Source: CAZSLC01 sp964607675 (GTDB taxonomy: Bacteria > Bacteroidota > Bacteroidia > Bacteroidales > UBA932). From it: a DNA stretch of 64,000 nucleotides. A program made the position numbers and the translations under genes. Numbering within the stretch: the first letter of the stretch is position 1; every line of letters begins with the position of its first letter. The DNA lies in the NCBI GenBank assembly GCA_964607675.1, contig CAZSLC010000006.1:32361-96360 (forward strand). Reading direction: 5' to 3'. Shown piece after piece: positions 25,301-34,198 of this stretch. Under the pieces are notes generated by a model that was not told where the DNA came from, ran no database searches, and worked only from the letters and a program-made list of their open reading frames with translations.

Positions 25301-25630
25301 ATGGATCGATCAATTAACAAAATTGAAGTGAGGGGTTATATTGGGCAAACTCCGAAAGTAACTGTTGTTGGGGAAAACCAAGTTGTTAAGATGAATGTAG
25401 CCACAAACGAAGTAATTAAAGACAGAGGTGGAAACCTCAAAGAGGAGACTACTTGGCACAATGTAGTTGCATGGGCTGGAAAAGGAATGCCTGATTTTAG
25501 CCTTCTTAAGAAAGGGGTATGTGTATCTTTAACAGGAAGGGTTAGGAACAATAAATACGTCAATCAAGATGGAGAGGAGAAGTATTACAATGATATTTTA
25601 GCCAATCGTCTTTCGATTGAGATCTCTTAA
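25301..25630 (+). CDS. ssb: Short single-stranded DNA-binding protein
   Basis: A 109-residue OB-fold protein of the bacterial SSB family: NKIEVRGYIGQTP, MNVATNE, TTWHNVVAW and GVCVSLTGRVRNNKY. It stops right after the OB fold and lacks both the disordered linker and the acidic DDIPF-like tip that recruits repair enzymes. Bacteroidota often carry such a short second SSB beside a full-length one; the full-length gene is not in this window. It is followed by its own gap and the cysS promoter. Confidence 0.9.
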   Translation: MDRSINKIEVRGYIGQTPKVTVVGENQVVKMNVATNEVIKDRGGNLKEETTWHNVVAWAGKGMPDFSLLKKGVCVSLTGRVRNNKYVNQDGEEKYYNDILANRLSIEIS

Positions 25631-25631
25631 A

Positions 25632-25663
25632 TTTGTTGCCTCTAAAAAAAAAAGATAAATTTG
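25632..25663 (+). promoter_or_regulatory. Promoter of cysS
   Basis: TTTG at 25632-25635, a 20-bp spacer and TAAATTTG at 25656-25663 form a textbook Bacteroidota promoter, 20 nt before the cysS ATG and directly after the ssb stop. Confidence 0.85.
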
Positions 25664-25683
25664 ACGTTTAAAACGGAAATCGT

Positions 25684-27159
25684 ATGACACGTCAAATTTA
25701 TCTTTACAATACATTGTCTCGCAGAAGAGAGTTGTTTACCCCTGTTCATCCCAATATGGTAGGAATTTATGTTTGTGGACCTACTGTCTATAGTGAGCCA
25801 CATTTAGGACATGCAAGACCAGGAATAACTTATGATGTTCTTGTGAGAATGTTCAGATATTTTGGGTATAAAGTCAGATATGTTCGTAACATCACGGATG
25901 TTGGACATTTGGAGCACGATGCAGATGAAGGGGATGATAAAATAGCCAAAAAAGCTAGGTTGGAGCAGCTTGAACCAATGGAGATAGTACAGAAATACAC
26001 TATTTCTTTTCACGATGCCATGAGGAAATTGAATACACAACCACCTAGCATTGAGCCTCGTGCCTCAGGGCACATAATCGAGCAAATAGATCTAATTAAG
26101 AAAATTATTGATGCAGGATATGCCTATATTAGCAATGGATCTGTTTATTTTGATGTGAAGGCATATGACCAAAAGTTTAATTATGGAGAACTCTCAGGGA
26201 GAAATATTGAGGATATGATAGCCAATACTCGCGAACTGGATGGACAAAGTGACAAAAAATCTTCATTTGATTTTGCTTTGTGGAAAAAAGCCTCCCCAGA
26301 ACATATTATGAAGTGGCCTTCACCTTGGAGTGAGGGTTTTCCAGGATGGCATCTTGAATGTTCAGCTATGAGTGCTAAGTATTTAGGTGATGTGTTTGAT
26401 ATTCATGGTGGTGGTTTAGACCTACAGTTCCCTCACCATGAGTGCGAAATGGCCCAAAACAGAGCGTCGAGGGGTAAGAGTGGTGTTAACTATTGGATTC
26501 ACAATAATCTTATCACTATTAATGGTCAAAAAATGGGTAAATCACTTGGCAATTTCATTACTATAGATGAATTGTTCTCAGGGAGTCACAAACTTCTCGA
26601 TCAGCCATATAGCCCAATGACGATACGCTTTTTTATTTTGCAAGCTCACTATAGGAGTACCTTAGATTTTAGCAATGAGGCTCTGAAGGGGGCGGAAAAG
26701 GGACTTAAAAGGATTATTCAAGCTGGAAAAGATATTTCTTCTCTTCAAGAGAGCAAAAATGCACCAGAGAATAAAGAGATAAATGGTCTATTAAATAAAA
26801 TTTTAGATGCATTATGCGACGATATGAACACCCCTATTGCTTTATCATTTATTTTTGAAGGGGTTAAGTATATCAACCTAATTAAAGAGGGCTCTATTAA
26901 AGTCAATGCCTCTGATCTTGACATTCTAAAAGAGATCTTTAATAATATTGTTCCTAATGTACTTGGGTTGATTGATGAATCTACTCAATCTGGCTCTGCA
27001 GATATGGTAGATGGAGTAGTGGAGATGGTACTTGATATAAGAAAAGTTGCAAAATCAAATAAAGACTTTGCAACTAGTGATCTGATTAGGGATAAACTCA
27101 AAGAGTTGGGAATTCAAATAAAAGATACCAAAGATGGGGTAGAATGGAGTCGAGATTAG
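25684..27159 (+). CDS. cysS: Cysteinyl-tRNA synthetase
   Basis: CysRS charges tRNA-Cys. The 491-residue class I enzyme has YVCGPTVYSEPHLGHARP (HIGH-like signature with the zinc Cys), WHLECSAMSAKYLG, HGGGLDLQFPHHECEMAQ (zinc ligands) and the KMSKS equivalent KMGKSLGNF. The C-terminal DALR-type helical domain is present. Length is normal. It has its own promoter and converges on the propeller lipoprotein gene with a 4-bp overlap. Confidence 0.98.
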   Translation: MTRQIYLYNTLSRRRELFTPVHPNMVGIYVCGPTVYSEPHLGHARPGITYDVLVRMFRYFGYKVRYVRNITDVGHLEHDADEGDDKIAKKARLEQLEPMEIVQKYTISFHDAMRKLNTQPPSIEPRASGHIIEQIDLIKKIIDAGYAYISNGSVYFDVKAYDQKFNYGELSGRNIEDMIANTRELDGQSDKKSSFDFALWKKASPEHIMKWPSPWSEGFPGWHLECSAMSAKYLGDVFDIHGGGLDLQFPHHECEMAQNRASRGKSGVNYWIHNNLITINGQKMGKSLGNFITIDELFSGSHKLLDQPYSPMTIRFFILQAHYRSTLDFSNEALKGAEKGLKRIIQAGKDISSLQESKNAPENKEINGLLNKILDALCDDMNTPIALSFIFEGVKYINLIKEGSIKVNASDLDILKEIFNNIVPNVLGLIDESTQSGSADMVDGVVEMVLDIRKVAKSNKDFATSDLIRDKLKELGIQIKDTKDGVEWSRD

Positions 27160-28211
27160 TTCTTAGAGTCCTCTTTCTCGGTTATTTGGTAAAATATAAA
27201 CCCAAGAGTTTCAAGTCCACCATCTGTGTTAGCAATTGATTTCCCATCTTTGTCCAATACGGTTACAACATTATCAATTTCAGGTGTGTTGTTGTTGTCT
27301 GAAGCGAAAAGATTATCGCTGAACGGGCTTATATTGATTGCTGATAGATTGGCACCTGTAAGCAAAGTTCTCTTTGCACTATCAACAATGGCTATTTCTA
27401 TTACTTCTGACGATTCAACTTGTTCTCCCTGTTTTTGAGTAGTTATCGTATAGATCTTTGTAAAACTATTGTTGATGGAGAATCTACCCTTTTCATTCAT
27501 ATTTTCAATAGGGTATTCGTTCAATACCTTTTTTGTAGTGTGGTCTATTGCAACAATGCCAAAACCCTCGAATGAAACATAAATAACGCCATTGCCAGGT
27601 GAGCATATTTTCATTGCTTTTCCATATTTCTCTCCAGAGACAAAACCTGTCTCTTCCCAAGACTCTACATTATAAGATTTAACCCCTTTTTCAGTACATG
27701 CATACACATCATACATATATCCTACTATGCCATCAACACCCTCTCCAACTTCAATTTTTTTATCAAGAGAATAGTTATACGTATTGTACACTGATATAAA
27801 GGATTTATTGTCTTTCCCTCTATTTGCAACAAATATATTACCATTGCCTGCTAATATAGAGGTGGGCTTATCAAGCCCTTTTAGTAAATCGCCTTCGATT
27901 TTTTCAAATGTAATGGCATCAACAGCTATCACTTTATCTGGATTATTGCAAACAAGAAATAATACACCTAATGAATTCATTGTTGCAGCTTGAAGGTATC
28001 CATCAATTTCTTCACCATTTGCAATTCTGTATGTTAGTGATTCACTCTGTAAAAGGTCTTCATTGTATTTTGATATTGAAGCACTTCGGTTATTATAATC
28101 TCCACTGCTGAGTATTATTACAGAGTTATGAGTAATGTAATTAACAGGTTTACTACATGAAGAGGCAATTATTAATACAATTGCAGCAAAAAATAGAGTT
28201 ATTCTTTTCAT
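27156..28211 (-). CDS. Beta-propeller lipoprotein (YncE/DUF5074-like)
   Basis: A 351-residue lipoprotein with signal MKRITLFFAAIVLIIASSC (Cys19) and repeated strands resembling a seven-bladed propeller: IILSSGDYNNRSASISKYN, PTSILAGNGNIFVANRG, GVIYVSFEGFGIVAIDHTTKKV. Such proteins resemble YncE and DUF5074 members, which are surface or periplasmic and often linked to metal or cofactor uptake. No enzyme motif is seen. The frame opens farther upstream, but that region overlaps osmC and lacks a signal peptide, so the ATG at 28211 is chosen. It lies 10 bp after the OsmC-like gene in a miaB-led run. Confidence 0.75.
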   Translation of the reverse strand: MKRITLFFAAIVLIIASSCSKPVNYITHNSVIILSSGDYNNRSASISKYNEDLLQSESLTYRIANGEEIDGYLQAATMNSLGVLFLVCNNPDKVIAVDAITFEKIEGDLLKGLDKPTSILAGNGNIFVANRGKDNKSFISVYNTYNYSLDKKIEVGEGVDGIVGYMYDVYACTEKGVKSYNVESWEETGFVSGEKYGKAMKICSPGNGVIYVSFEGFGIVAIDHTTKKVLNEYPIENMNEKGRFSINNSFTKIYTITTQKQGEQVESSEVIEIAIVDSAKRTLLTGANLSAINISPFSDNLFASDNNNTPEIDNVVTVLDKDGKSIANTDGGLETLGFIFYQITEKEDSKN

Positions 28212-28221
28212 GCTTTTACTA

Positions 28222-28629
28222 CTAATATATAAAATTAATGGTTTTGATGATCTCTGGATGGATGCTATTTGCCACTGGACAAGTGCGGGCAGAAGATTCA
28301 ATAAGCTTTTTCTGTTTATCAGTGTAGTTATTATCTTTAGGGAAATGGAAATCAATTTTAATCTCTGCAACTCTTCTTGGATTTGCTGCCATTATTTTTT
28401 CAATTTCAAGAGTTGTCCCATCAATCGAAAAGCCGTATGTGTTGGCAGTCATCCCCATAATTGTTAGCATGCAGCTTCCCAATGAAGATGAAAAAATATC
28501 AGTTGGGGAAAAAAACTCACCTTTTCCGTTGTTATCCAAAGGGGCATCAGTAATGATCTTATTCCCAGATTGGATGTGCTCTATCTCAGTGCGAAGTTGC
28601 CCAAGATACTTAGTTCTCATTTTAGTCAT
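28222..28629 (-). CDS. OsmC/YhfA-family protein
   Basis: A 135-residue OsmC-family protein. The first redox cysteine is in SLGSCMLTIMGM and the second in RTCPVANSIHP, as in the peroxide-reducing OsmC/Ohr fold; the short length and sequence fit the YhfA-like branch more than OsmC itself. It may reduce organic hydroperoxides or bind ligands. It starts 11 bp after miaB and precedes the propeller lipoprotein, all on the minus strand. Confidence 0.88.
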   Translation of the reverse strand: MTKMRTKYLGQLRTEIEHIQSGNKIITDAPLDNNGKGEFFSPTDIFSSSLGSCMLTIMGMTANTYGFSIDGTTLEIEKIMAANPRRVAEIKIDFHFPKDNNYTDKQKKLIESSARTCPVANSIHPEIIKTINFIY

Positions 28630-28640
28630 AATATTTTATT

Positions 28641-29969
28641 CTATTTATCAATTCTACTTTTTAAAGTTGCTGAAGTGCAACTTTCAACAATTACTTCAAC
28701 GTATTCTCCAATTTTGTGTCCTTTACTTGGAAACACACAAACTTTGTTTGAGGATGTCCTTCCGTACAATTCGTTGTCATCTCTTTTTGAGACACCCTCG
28801 ATGAGTACCTCAAATTTCTTGCCAATCAGTCTTTTATTACTCTCCAATGAGTGTTCATTTTGTAAGTTAATGATTTCCTCAAGACGACGAGTTTTGATAT
28901 CTAAAGGGACATCATCTTGAAAATGTCTTGCTGCTTTTGTATTTGGTCTCATCGAATACTGAAACATAAATGCTCCGTCATATTTTACCTCTCTCATAAG
29001 TGACAATGTTTCCTGATGATCCTCCTCTGTTTCAGAACAAAAACCAGCAATAATATCTGTTGTGATAGCTGAGTCAGGGAGAATTTCCCTAATTTTAGAA
29101 ATGCGCTCAAGATACTTTTCGCGAGTATATTTTCTATTCATTTTTTCCAACATGGCGTTGCTCCCAGACTGAACAGGGAGGTGGATGTGATCGCAGATAT
29201 TGGGGTACATTGCCATTGTATATAGAACGTTATCACTCATATCTTTTGGGTGGGATGTGGAAAATCTTACCCTTAGATCGGGATTAATAAGGGCTACAAG
29301 TTCAAGAAGTTGGGAAAAATCAATGTTGTGAGTGGGGTTCTTAGGGTCGCGCCAAAGATAAGAATCTACATTTTGACCAAGGAGATTTACCTCCTTATAT
29401 CCAGCATTGAATAGTTCTGTAGCCTCCCTAACTATACTTTTAGGATCTCTACTCCTCTCAGCTCCTCTTACAAAAGGGACAACGCAATAGGAGCACATAT
29501 TGTTACATCCTCTCATTATTGAAATATAGGCAGTGACATTGTTTTTATCCATCCTTACAGGTGAGATATCGGCATAAGTCTCTTCTTGGGAGAGAATGGT
29601 ATTAATTTGTTTTTCAGAAGAATTTAGATCTTCTATTAGTTTAGGAAGATCCCTATAACCATCAGGACCAACAACAACATCAACGGCCTTATGTGTAAAC
29701 AATTCATCTTTCAGCCTTTCAGCCATACAGCCAAGCACTCCTACAACAACATTCTTCCTTTTCTTTTTTTCTTGAAGAAATAGGTCAAGTCGTCCCCAAA
29801 CTCTTTGTTCTGCATTATCTCTTATAGAACAAGTGTTAATCAATATCAAGTCGGCATCACCAATATTCTCTGTCAATAAGTAGCCATTCTTAGTCAAAAT
29901 AGATAAAGCAAGCTCACTATCATAGACATTCATTTGGCATCCGTAAGTTTCAATATATACTTTTTTCAT
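28641..29969 (-). CDS. miaB: tRNA-2-methylthio-N6-dimethylallyladenosine synthase
   Basis: MiaB is the radical-SAM methylthiotransferase that converts i6A37 to ms2i6A37 in tRNA. The 442-residue protein has the N-terminal UPF0004 domain with cluster cysteines (YGCQMN, NTCSIR, GCMAER), the radical-SAM triad in GCNNMCSYCVVPFVRG, and a C-terminal TRAM domain (VLIEGVSKR onward). Its -7 box ends 4 nt before the ATG on the minus strand. Osmc-like and lipoprotein genes follow within 11 bp each. Confidence 0.97.
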   Translation of the reverse strand: MKKVYIETYGCQMNVYDSELALSILTKNGYLLTENIGDADLILINTCSIRDNAEQRVWGRLDLFLQEKKKRKNVVVGVLGCMAERLKDELFTHKAVDVVVGPDGYRDLPKLIEDLNSSEKQINTILSQEETYADISPVRMDKNNVTAYISIMRGCNNMCSYCVVPFVRGAERSRDPKSIVREATELFNAGYKEVNLLGQNVDSYLWRDPKNPTHNIDFSQLLELVALINPDLRVRFSTSHPKDMSDNVLYTMAMYPNICDHIHLPVQSGSNAMLEKMNRKYTREKYLERISKIREILPDSAITTDIIAGFCSETEEDHQETLSLMREVKYDGAFMFQYSMRPNTKAARHFQDDVPLDIKTRRLEEIINLQNEHSLESNKRLIGKKFEVLIEGVSKRDDNELYGRTSSNKVCVFPSKGHKIGEYVEVIVESCTSATLKSRIDK

Positions 29970-29973
29970 ACCG

Positions 29974-29997
29974 CAAAGATAACTTTTTATATCTTTG
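29974..29997. promoter_or_regulatory. Divergent -7 boxes for miaB and LEA14-like gene
   Basis: TATCTTTG occurs on the minus strand at 29974-29981 (4 nt before the miaB ATG) and on the plus strand at 29990-29997 (22 nt before the lipoprotein ATG), 8 bp apart. Matching TTTG -33 elements are not clear on either side. Confidence 0.6.
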
Positions 29998-30019
29998 TGG
30001 CTAACAACTTGTTTATTAT

Positions 30020-30484
30020 ATGAAACGTTTTATTTTTTTGTTGATAGCAACACTTTTTTTATTAGGCTCTTGTCAAGTGTATCAAAATATTGATGTTAAA
30101 TCAGTTACAGTGTCTAATATCGATTTTGTATCTACTACATCTGCGAATATTTCTTTGGTTGCAGAGATTAACAATCCCAATGATGTTGCAATATTGCTTA
30201 ATTCATTCGATGGTACTGTTTTAAAAGAATATAAAGCATTTGCAACACTTGCTTTAGTCTCCCCTTCATCTATTGAAGCTAATACACAAAAAAAGGTGAA
30301 CATTAGTATCAATGCACATATTGTTGATCCTCTCTCTTTGTTAAGCGGAGGATTAAATATCAGCACATGGGATGTGGATAATTTTAGATTAACGGCGAAG
30401 CTTACTGTGGGGACTGATAAAGGGGGTAAAAGAGTTTTCAAAGTGAAAGAAATGCCTATTAAAAATATTATTAAAAGATTTTAA
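30020..30484 (+). CDS. LEA14-like (LEA_2 domain) lipoprotein
   Basis: A 154-residue lipoprotein (lipobox LLGSC, Cys18). The rest is one LEA_2/Water-stress-hypersensitive-type beta sandwich: VSNIDFVSTTSANISLVAEINNPNDV is followed by NTQKKVNISINAHIVDPLSLLSGG. In plants the fold is linked to desiccation; in bacteria the role is unknown. It stands 11 bp ahead of the SPOR-like gene on the same strand and is divergent from miaB. Confidence 0.82.
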   Translation: MKRFIFLLIATLFLLGSCQVYQNIDVKSVTVSNIDFVSTTSANISLVAEINNPNDVAILLNSFDGTVLKEYKAFATLALVSPSSIEANTQKKVNISINAHIVDPLSLLSGGLNISTWDVDNFRLTAKLTVGTDKGGKRVFKVKEMPIKNIIKRF

Positions 30485-30495
30485 TATTAGTTTGT

Positions 30496-30945
30496 ATGAA
30501 ATATCGTACCATCATATTATTGTTTTCGTTTTTTATTACTGCTTCAGTTTTTGCGCAGGAGAATGTGTCTGCAAGTGATTCAATAAAGGTTAACTACTAT
30601 TATGAATTTATTAATCAGATAACTCCCAATCTAATCTCAACTAAAGAGATCAATGATGCTTTAAACTTATTTGTAGAAAGTAATAAAACAAGGAAAGAAA
30701 ATTACTATAGTTTAAGAATATTCTTCGACAATAGTCAGAGGGCGAGAGATGATTCTGAACAAGTGGTAACTGCATTTAAAGAGCGTTATCCACAGATTCC
30801 TATCTATAGAAAGTATGAAAATCCATATTTTAAAGTAACCGTAGGGCATTTTGCTTCAAAATCAGATGCACTAAAATTGATGGAAGAACTCAAGAGTATA
30901 TATCCCTTTGTCTTTTTGGTTAAAGATTCTTCCTCCACCAATTAG
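30496..30945 (+). CDS. Exported SPOR-like protein
   Basis: A 149-residue protein with a signal peptide ending in SVFAQ. The C-terminal 70 residues resemble a SPOR domain: SLRIFFDNSQRARDDSEQVVTAF, then YFKVTVGHFASKSDALKLMEELK. SPOR domains bind denuded glycan strands of septal peptidoglycan, so a cell-division or wall role is possible. Its last 26 bp overlap the convergent glsB gene. Family assignment is moderate. Confidence 0.75.
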   Translation: MKYRTIILLFSFFITASVFAQENVSASDSIKVNYYYEFINQITPNLISTKEINDALNLFVESNKTRKENYYSLRIFFDNSQRARDDSEQVVTAFKERYPQIPIYRKYENPYFKVTVGHFASKSDALKLMEELKSIYPFVFLVKDSSSTN

Positions 30946-31888
30946 GTCTAAATCTTATTGCTATTGACTGAATGAGATTTTGCATAGGCTTAAGGTGCCT
31001 CTCAATTTTTTCAGGGTATATGTCTTTGATGCTAACCAGTATTCCAGTCTCTTCAACCCCTCCGAAGCCCTCATTTATGGCGGTTCCAAAGACTTTCATT
31101 GAAGGAGAAAGGTTCATGTAACTGTTAATTAATGGTGGAATTAACTCTCCATTATTTTTAATCTCTTTAAATAGAACCTTGTAAGCGTCCTTATATTCCA
31201 AATTTTTAAATAATTCTTGGTAATACTTGTTGTCGTTATCGTATTCAAGGGGACGGATAGGTCTTACCAACTCTTTGTCGTCGTGAAAATACTTATTTAA
31301 AAAATTAAGAAGGGTATTACGAGCCTTGTAATTGTATGATGTGTACATAGTCACCTTGCCAAAAAAATAGTGGTAGTTACTGTATTTAATCATTAGTGCA
31401 CCAAGTCCATCCCAAAGGTTGTCAAGAGCATATAACCCCTTTCTTTTAATGCTTGTACCTTGGTAGTTGGGTTGAATAAATGATCTGCCGAGTTCAATTG
31501 TAAATGGGAGATAATCGTTAATAAAATGATCTGAAAAAACGAACAATTCTTTAGTAGCCATCTTTTCAATATCAAGACCTCCACACAAAATATATCTATA
31601 TCCACCAATAATCTCTTCATCTTGTGGATCCCATACTATAAGTTGCTTATAAGGATTTTGAGAATCTATGTCAAACAAATCTATGTCGGTAGATTTTCCA
31701 GTTCCTCCACCAGCCATTCTGAAAGACACTTCTCGTAGCCTTCCAATCTCATTCATTATATTTGGTGAATCGAAGGCTGTAATTTCATACAATTCGTTAT
31801 TCCCCTTCCTCGTATTGCGAATATACTTAGAAGAGGTTAATTCATCGAAAATGAGATTCCTTTCAATTGGTTTAATTATTGGTTCCAT
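30920..31888 (-). CDS. glsB: Glycine-lipid N-acyltransferase (GlsB/OlsB-like GNAT)
   Basis: A 322-residue GNAT-fold acyltransferase of the OlsB/hemolysin family. Seen are EVSFRMAGGGTGKSTDIDLFD, RYILCGG and ELGRSFIQPNYQG, which line the acyl-ACP site. In Bacteroides and Flavobacterium the paired genes glsB and glsA make N-acylated glycine lipids, GlsB forming the 3-hydroxyacyl amide. The gene overlaps the upstream glsA by 17 bp, and its end overlaps the convergent SPOR-like gene by 26 bp. Substrate is inferred from the pairing; ornithine or other amino acids remain possible. Confidence 0.82.
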   Translation of the reverse strand: MEPIIKPIERNLIFDELTSSKYIRNTRKGNNELYEITAFDSPNIMNEIGRLREVSFRMAGGGTGKSTDIDLFDIDSQNPYKQLIVWDPQDEEIIGGYRYILCGGLDIEKMATKELFVFSDHFINDYLPFTIELGRSFIQPNYQGTSIKRKGLYALDNLWDGLGALMIKYSNYHYFFGKVTMYTSYNYKARNTLLNFLNKYFHDDKELVRPIRPLEYDNDNKYYQELFKNLEYKDAYKVLFKEIKNNGELIPPLINSYMNLSPSMKVFGTAINEGFGGVEETGILVSIKDIYPEKIERHLKPMQNLIQSIAIRFRPNWWRKNL

Positions 31889-32714
31889 ACTCTTGTTTTA
31901 GTGTGTAGCACTTCTTTCTGATGATTTCTGTCCATTCTTTTGTTGATCCCCCTTTATCAATTTGATTGTAAGAAATGGGATCGCCAAAATATATGTCAAA
32001 AGTACTATTTTTTTGTTTAAACATTTCATTTGGAAGACATAATGTACCAATGTTAAATTTAATGCCTAAAAATTGTCTAATTTTCTCAACTCTATAAAAT
32101 GATTTCGAATTAACTCCATCAAAAAAGATAGGTACTATATCTCTTTTATATTCTATCGCTTTAGATACAAACGTTTTTTTCCATTCTGTATCCTGGATCT
32201 TCCCATCTATTAGTCGCGAGCAAAGTCCTGCTGGAAAATATAATATTTGTGAGTCAGAATTGAAAGCATCATTGATAAGTTGGGCATTCTCATGTTTCAT
32301 CTTTCCATACTTATTGATAGGGATAAAAATGGGTTCGAATGGCTTTATGTGCATCAATAAATCATTTACAACAAATTTAATATTTTCAAATGTCTCTCCT
32401 ATGTATGAGATAAGGATAATGCCGTCAAGTCCCCCTAATGGATGATTAGAAGCAAATATATATTTTTTGTTTCTGTCTAATGAATAGTTCGAATGTATTT
32501 TGTAGTTGACATTCAAATCAAAAAGAACCCTCTTGGCAAATTCAGCCCCTTCAATGCCATTGTTTCTCCTTAATATGTCATTAATTTCATTTTGGTGAAC
32601 AAATCTTTTAAACCAATTAATAATAAAATGGGGTATCTTTTTTATAAGTTTTGGATTTTTACCACTGATTACTTTCTCGATGTCAATTTGCAGTAGTTTA
32701 TTATTTTCATTCAT
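31872..32714 (-). CDS. glsA: Glycine-lipid O-acyltransferase (GlsA/PlsC-like)
   Basis: A 280-residue acyltransferase of the lysophospholipid acyltransferase superfamily. The catalytic motif is NHPLGGLDG, with IYFPAGLCSR as the second conserved block. In glycine-lipid synthesis GlsA adds the second fatty acid to the hydroxyl of the GlsB product. It is first in a two-gene operon with glsB (17-bp overlap). A -7 box on the minus strand (TAACTTTG, 32734-32741) lies 19 nt upstream, divergent from rpoN. Confidence 0.83.
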   Translation of the reverse strand: MNENNKLLQIDIEKVISGKNPKLIKKIPHFIINWFKRFVHQNEINDILRRNNGIEGAEFAKRVLFDLNVNYKIHSNYSLDRNKKYIFASNHPLGGLDGIILISYIGETFENIKFVVNDLLMHIKPFEPIFIPINKYGKMKHENAQLINDAFNSDSQILYFPAGLCSRLIDGKIQDTEWKKTFVSKAIEYKRDIVPIFFDGVNSKSFYRVEKIRQFLGIKFNIGTLCLPNEMFKQKNSTFDIYFGDPISYNQIDKGGSTKEWTEIIRKKCYTLKQEYGTNN

Positions 32715-32754
32715 AACATCTCATTTTCAATTACAAAGTTATGATTTTTTGAAT

Positions 32755-32762
32755 TAACTTTG
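32755..32762 (+). promoter_or_regulatory. -7 box of rpoN
   Basis: TAACTTTG ends 4 nt before the rpoN ATG. The glsA -7 box (32734-32741) is its inverted copy 13 bp away. No TTTG is seen at the -33 position. Confidence 0.55.
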
Positions 32763-32766
32763 CAAA

Positions 32767-34176
32767 ATGTTAAAGCAGGGTTTACAACAAAAATTGCAAC
32801 AAGGGTTATCCCCTTTGCAAATACAAACTATTAAACTACTAGAGCTTCCAACTCTTGAACTTGAACAAAGAATAAAAAAAGAATTGGAAGAAAATCCTGT
32901 TTTGGATGAAGCTATAGATAGTGAAGAGCCTGACTCCTTAGCTCCAAAGAATGTGTCCCTTAGTGAATATCCTTCAGATGACCCCACCCCCTCTTATAAA
33001 CTATATGTCAATAATCAAGGGAAGGATCTGAAACCTCAGTACAATACATTTTCTGTGAAAGAAAGTTTCCATCAAAATCTTTTAATGCAGCTTGGTTACA
33101 GAAGTATTGACGAAAGGAGTCGTACAATAGCTCAATTTATCATAGGTAGCCTTGATGATGATGGATATTTAAGAAGAGACTTAGAGTCTTTATCAGATGA
33201 TATTGCTTTCAGACAAAATATAGAGACTACCCCTGAGGAGGTAGAAAAGATACTAATGATGATTCAGGAATTTGATCCAGTAGGCATAGGGGCCAGAGAT
33301 CTTCAAGAGTGTCTAATTCTTCAAATTAAATCAAAGCTCAAGACCCCCACTGTTGAAAACGCTATTATCATCTTAACCGATTATTTTTCTGAGTTTACAA
33401 AGAAACATTATCAGAAGATTATTTCTAAAATGGAGATTACCGAGGATGAATTAAAAGATGCAATAGATGAAATTATTAGACTTAATCCTCGCCCTGGTGG
33501 ACAAATTGATGACTCATATATCGAACAGGCACAGCAAGTGGTGCCAGATTTTGTCCTCGAGATAAAAGATGGAGAATTTGTACTGACCATGCCTAAGTTC
33601 TCTATTCCTGAACTCAGAATAAATAAAAGATATTCAGAACTACTTTTGAGTTCTGCCAATTCCAGTTCAAAAGCGGGAAAAGAAGCAGCTACTTTTGTTA
33701 AGCAAAAAATGGATTCAGCAAAATGGTTTGTGGAAGCTCTTAAGCAGCGTCAAAACACTTTGCAAAATACGATGAATGCCATTATCAAATTTCAGCATGA
33801 GTATTTCATAGATGGTGACGAGACAAAGTTGAAACCTATGGTCCTTAAGAACATCGCAGAAATGACAGGGCTTGATATCTCTACTATTTCAAGGGTTGTC
33901 AACTGTAAATATATACAAACTCATTTTGGAATATATCCTCTAAAATATTTCTTCTCTGAAGGTCTTGTCAACAAAGCAGGAGACGAGGTGTCAACCAGAG
34001 AGATTAAAAAAGTGTTATCCGAAAGCATAGAGGTTGAAGATAAACATAAACCTCTCACTGATGAGGAGTTGGTCTCACTTCTTTCGTCAAAAGGATATCA
34101 AGTGGCAAGGCGTACCGTTGCAAAATATAGAGAGCAACTCAACATTCCTATTGCAAGGTTGCGTAAGGAGCTATAA
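32767..34176 (+). CDS. rpoN: RNA polymerase sigma-54 factor
   Basis: Sigma-54 directs RNA polymerase to -24/-12 promoters that need AAA activators. The 469-residue protein has the Gln/Leu-rich activator-interaction region I (LQQKLQQGLSPLQIQTIKLL, residues 5-24), an acidic linker, the core-binding domain (FDPVGIGARDLQEC) and the C-terminal RpoN box ARRTVAKYREQ. All regions are intact. It stands alone and converges on upp with a 22-bp gap. No clear -24/-12 promoter was noticed near its neighbours. Confidence 0.97.
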   Translation: MLKQGLQQKLQQGLSPLQIQTIKLLELPTLELEQRIKKELEENPVLDEAIDSEEPDSLAPKNVSLSEYPSDDPTPSYKLYVNNQGKDLKPQYNTFSVKESFHQNLLMQLGYRSIDERSRTIAQFIIGSLDDDGYLRRDLESLSDDIAFRQNIETTPEEVEKILMMIQEFDPVGIGARDLQECLILQIKSKLKTPTVENAIIILTDYFSEFTKKHYQKIISKMEITEDELKDAIDEIIRLNPRPGGQIDDSYIEQAQQVVPDFVLEIKDGEFVLTMPKFSIPELRINKRYSELLLSSANSSSKAGKEAATFVKQKMDSAKWFVEALKQRQNTLQNTMNAIIKFQHEYFIDGDETKLKPMVLKNIAEMTGLDISTISRVVNCKYIQTHFGIYPLKYFFSEGLVNKAGDEVSTREIKKVLSESIEVEDKHKPLTDEELVSLLSSKGYQVARRTVAKYREQLNIPIARLRKEL

Positions 34177-34198
34177 TATATTTTGCGATTAGAGGTAA

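Noticed and set aside
28212..28370. 53-codon extension of the propeller lipoprotein
   Set aside because: It overlaps the OsmC-like gene and would bury the lipoprotein signal.
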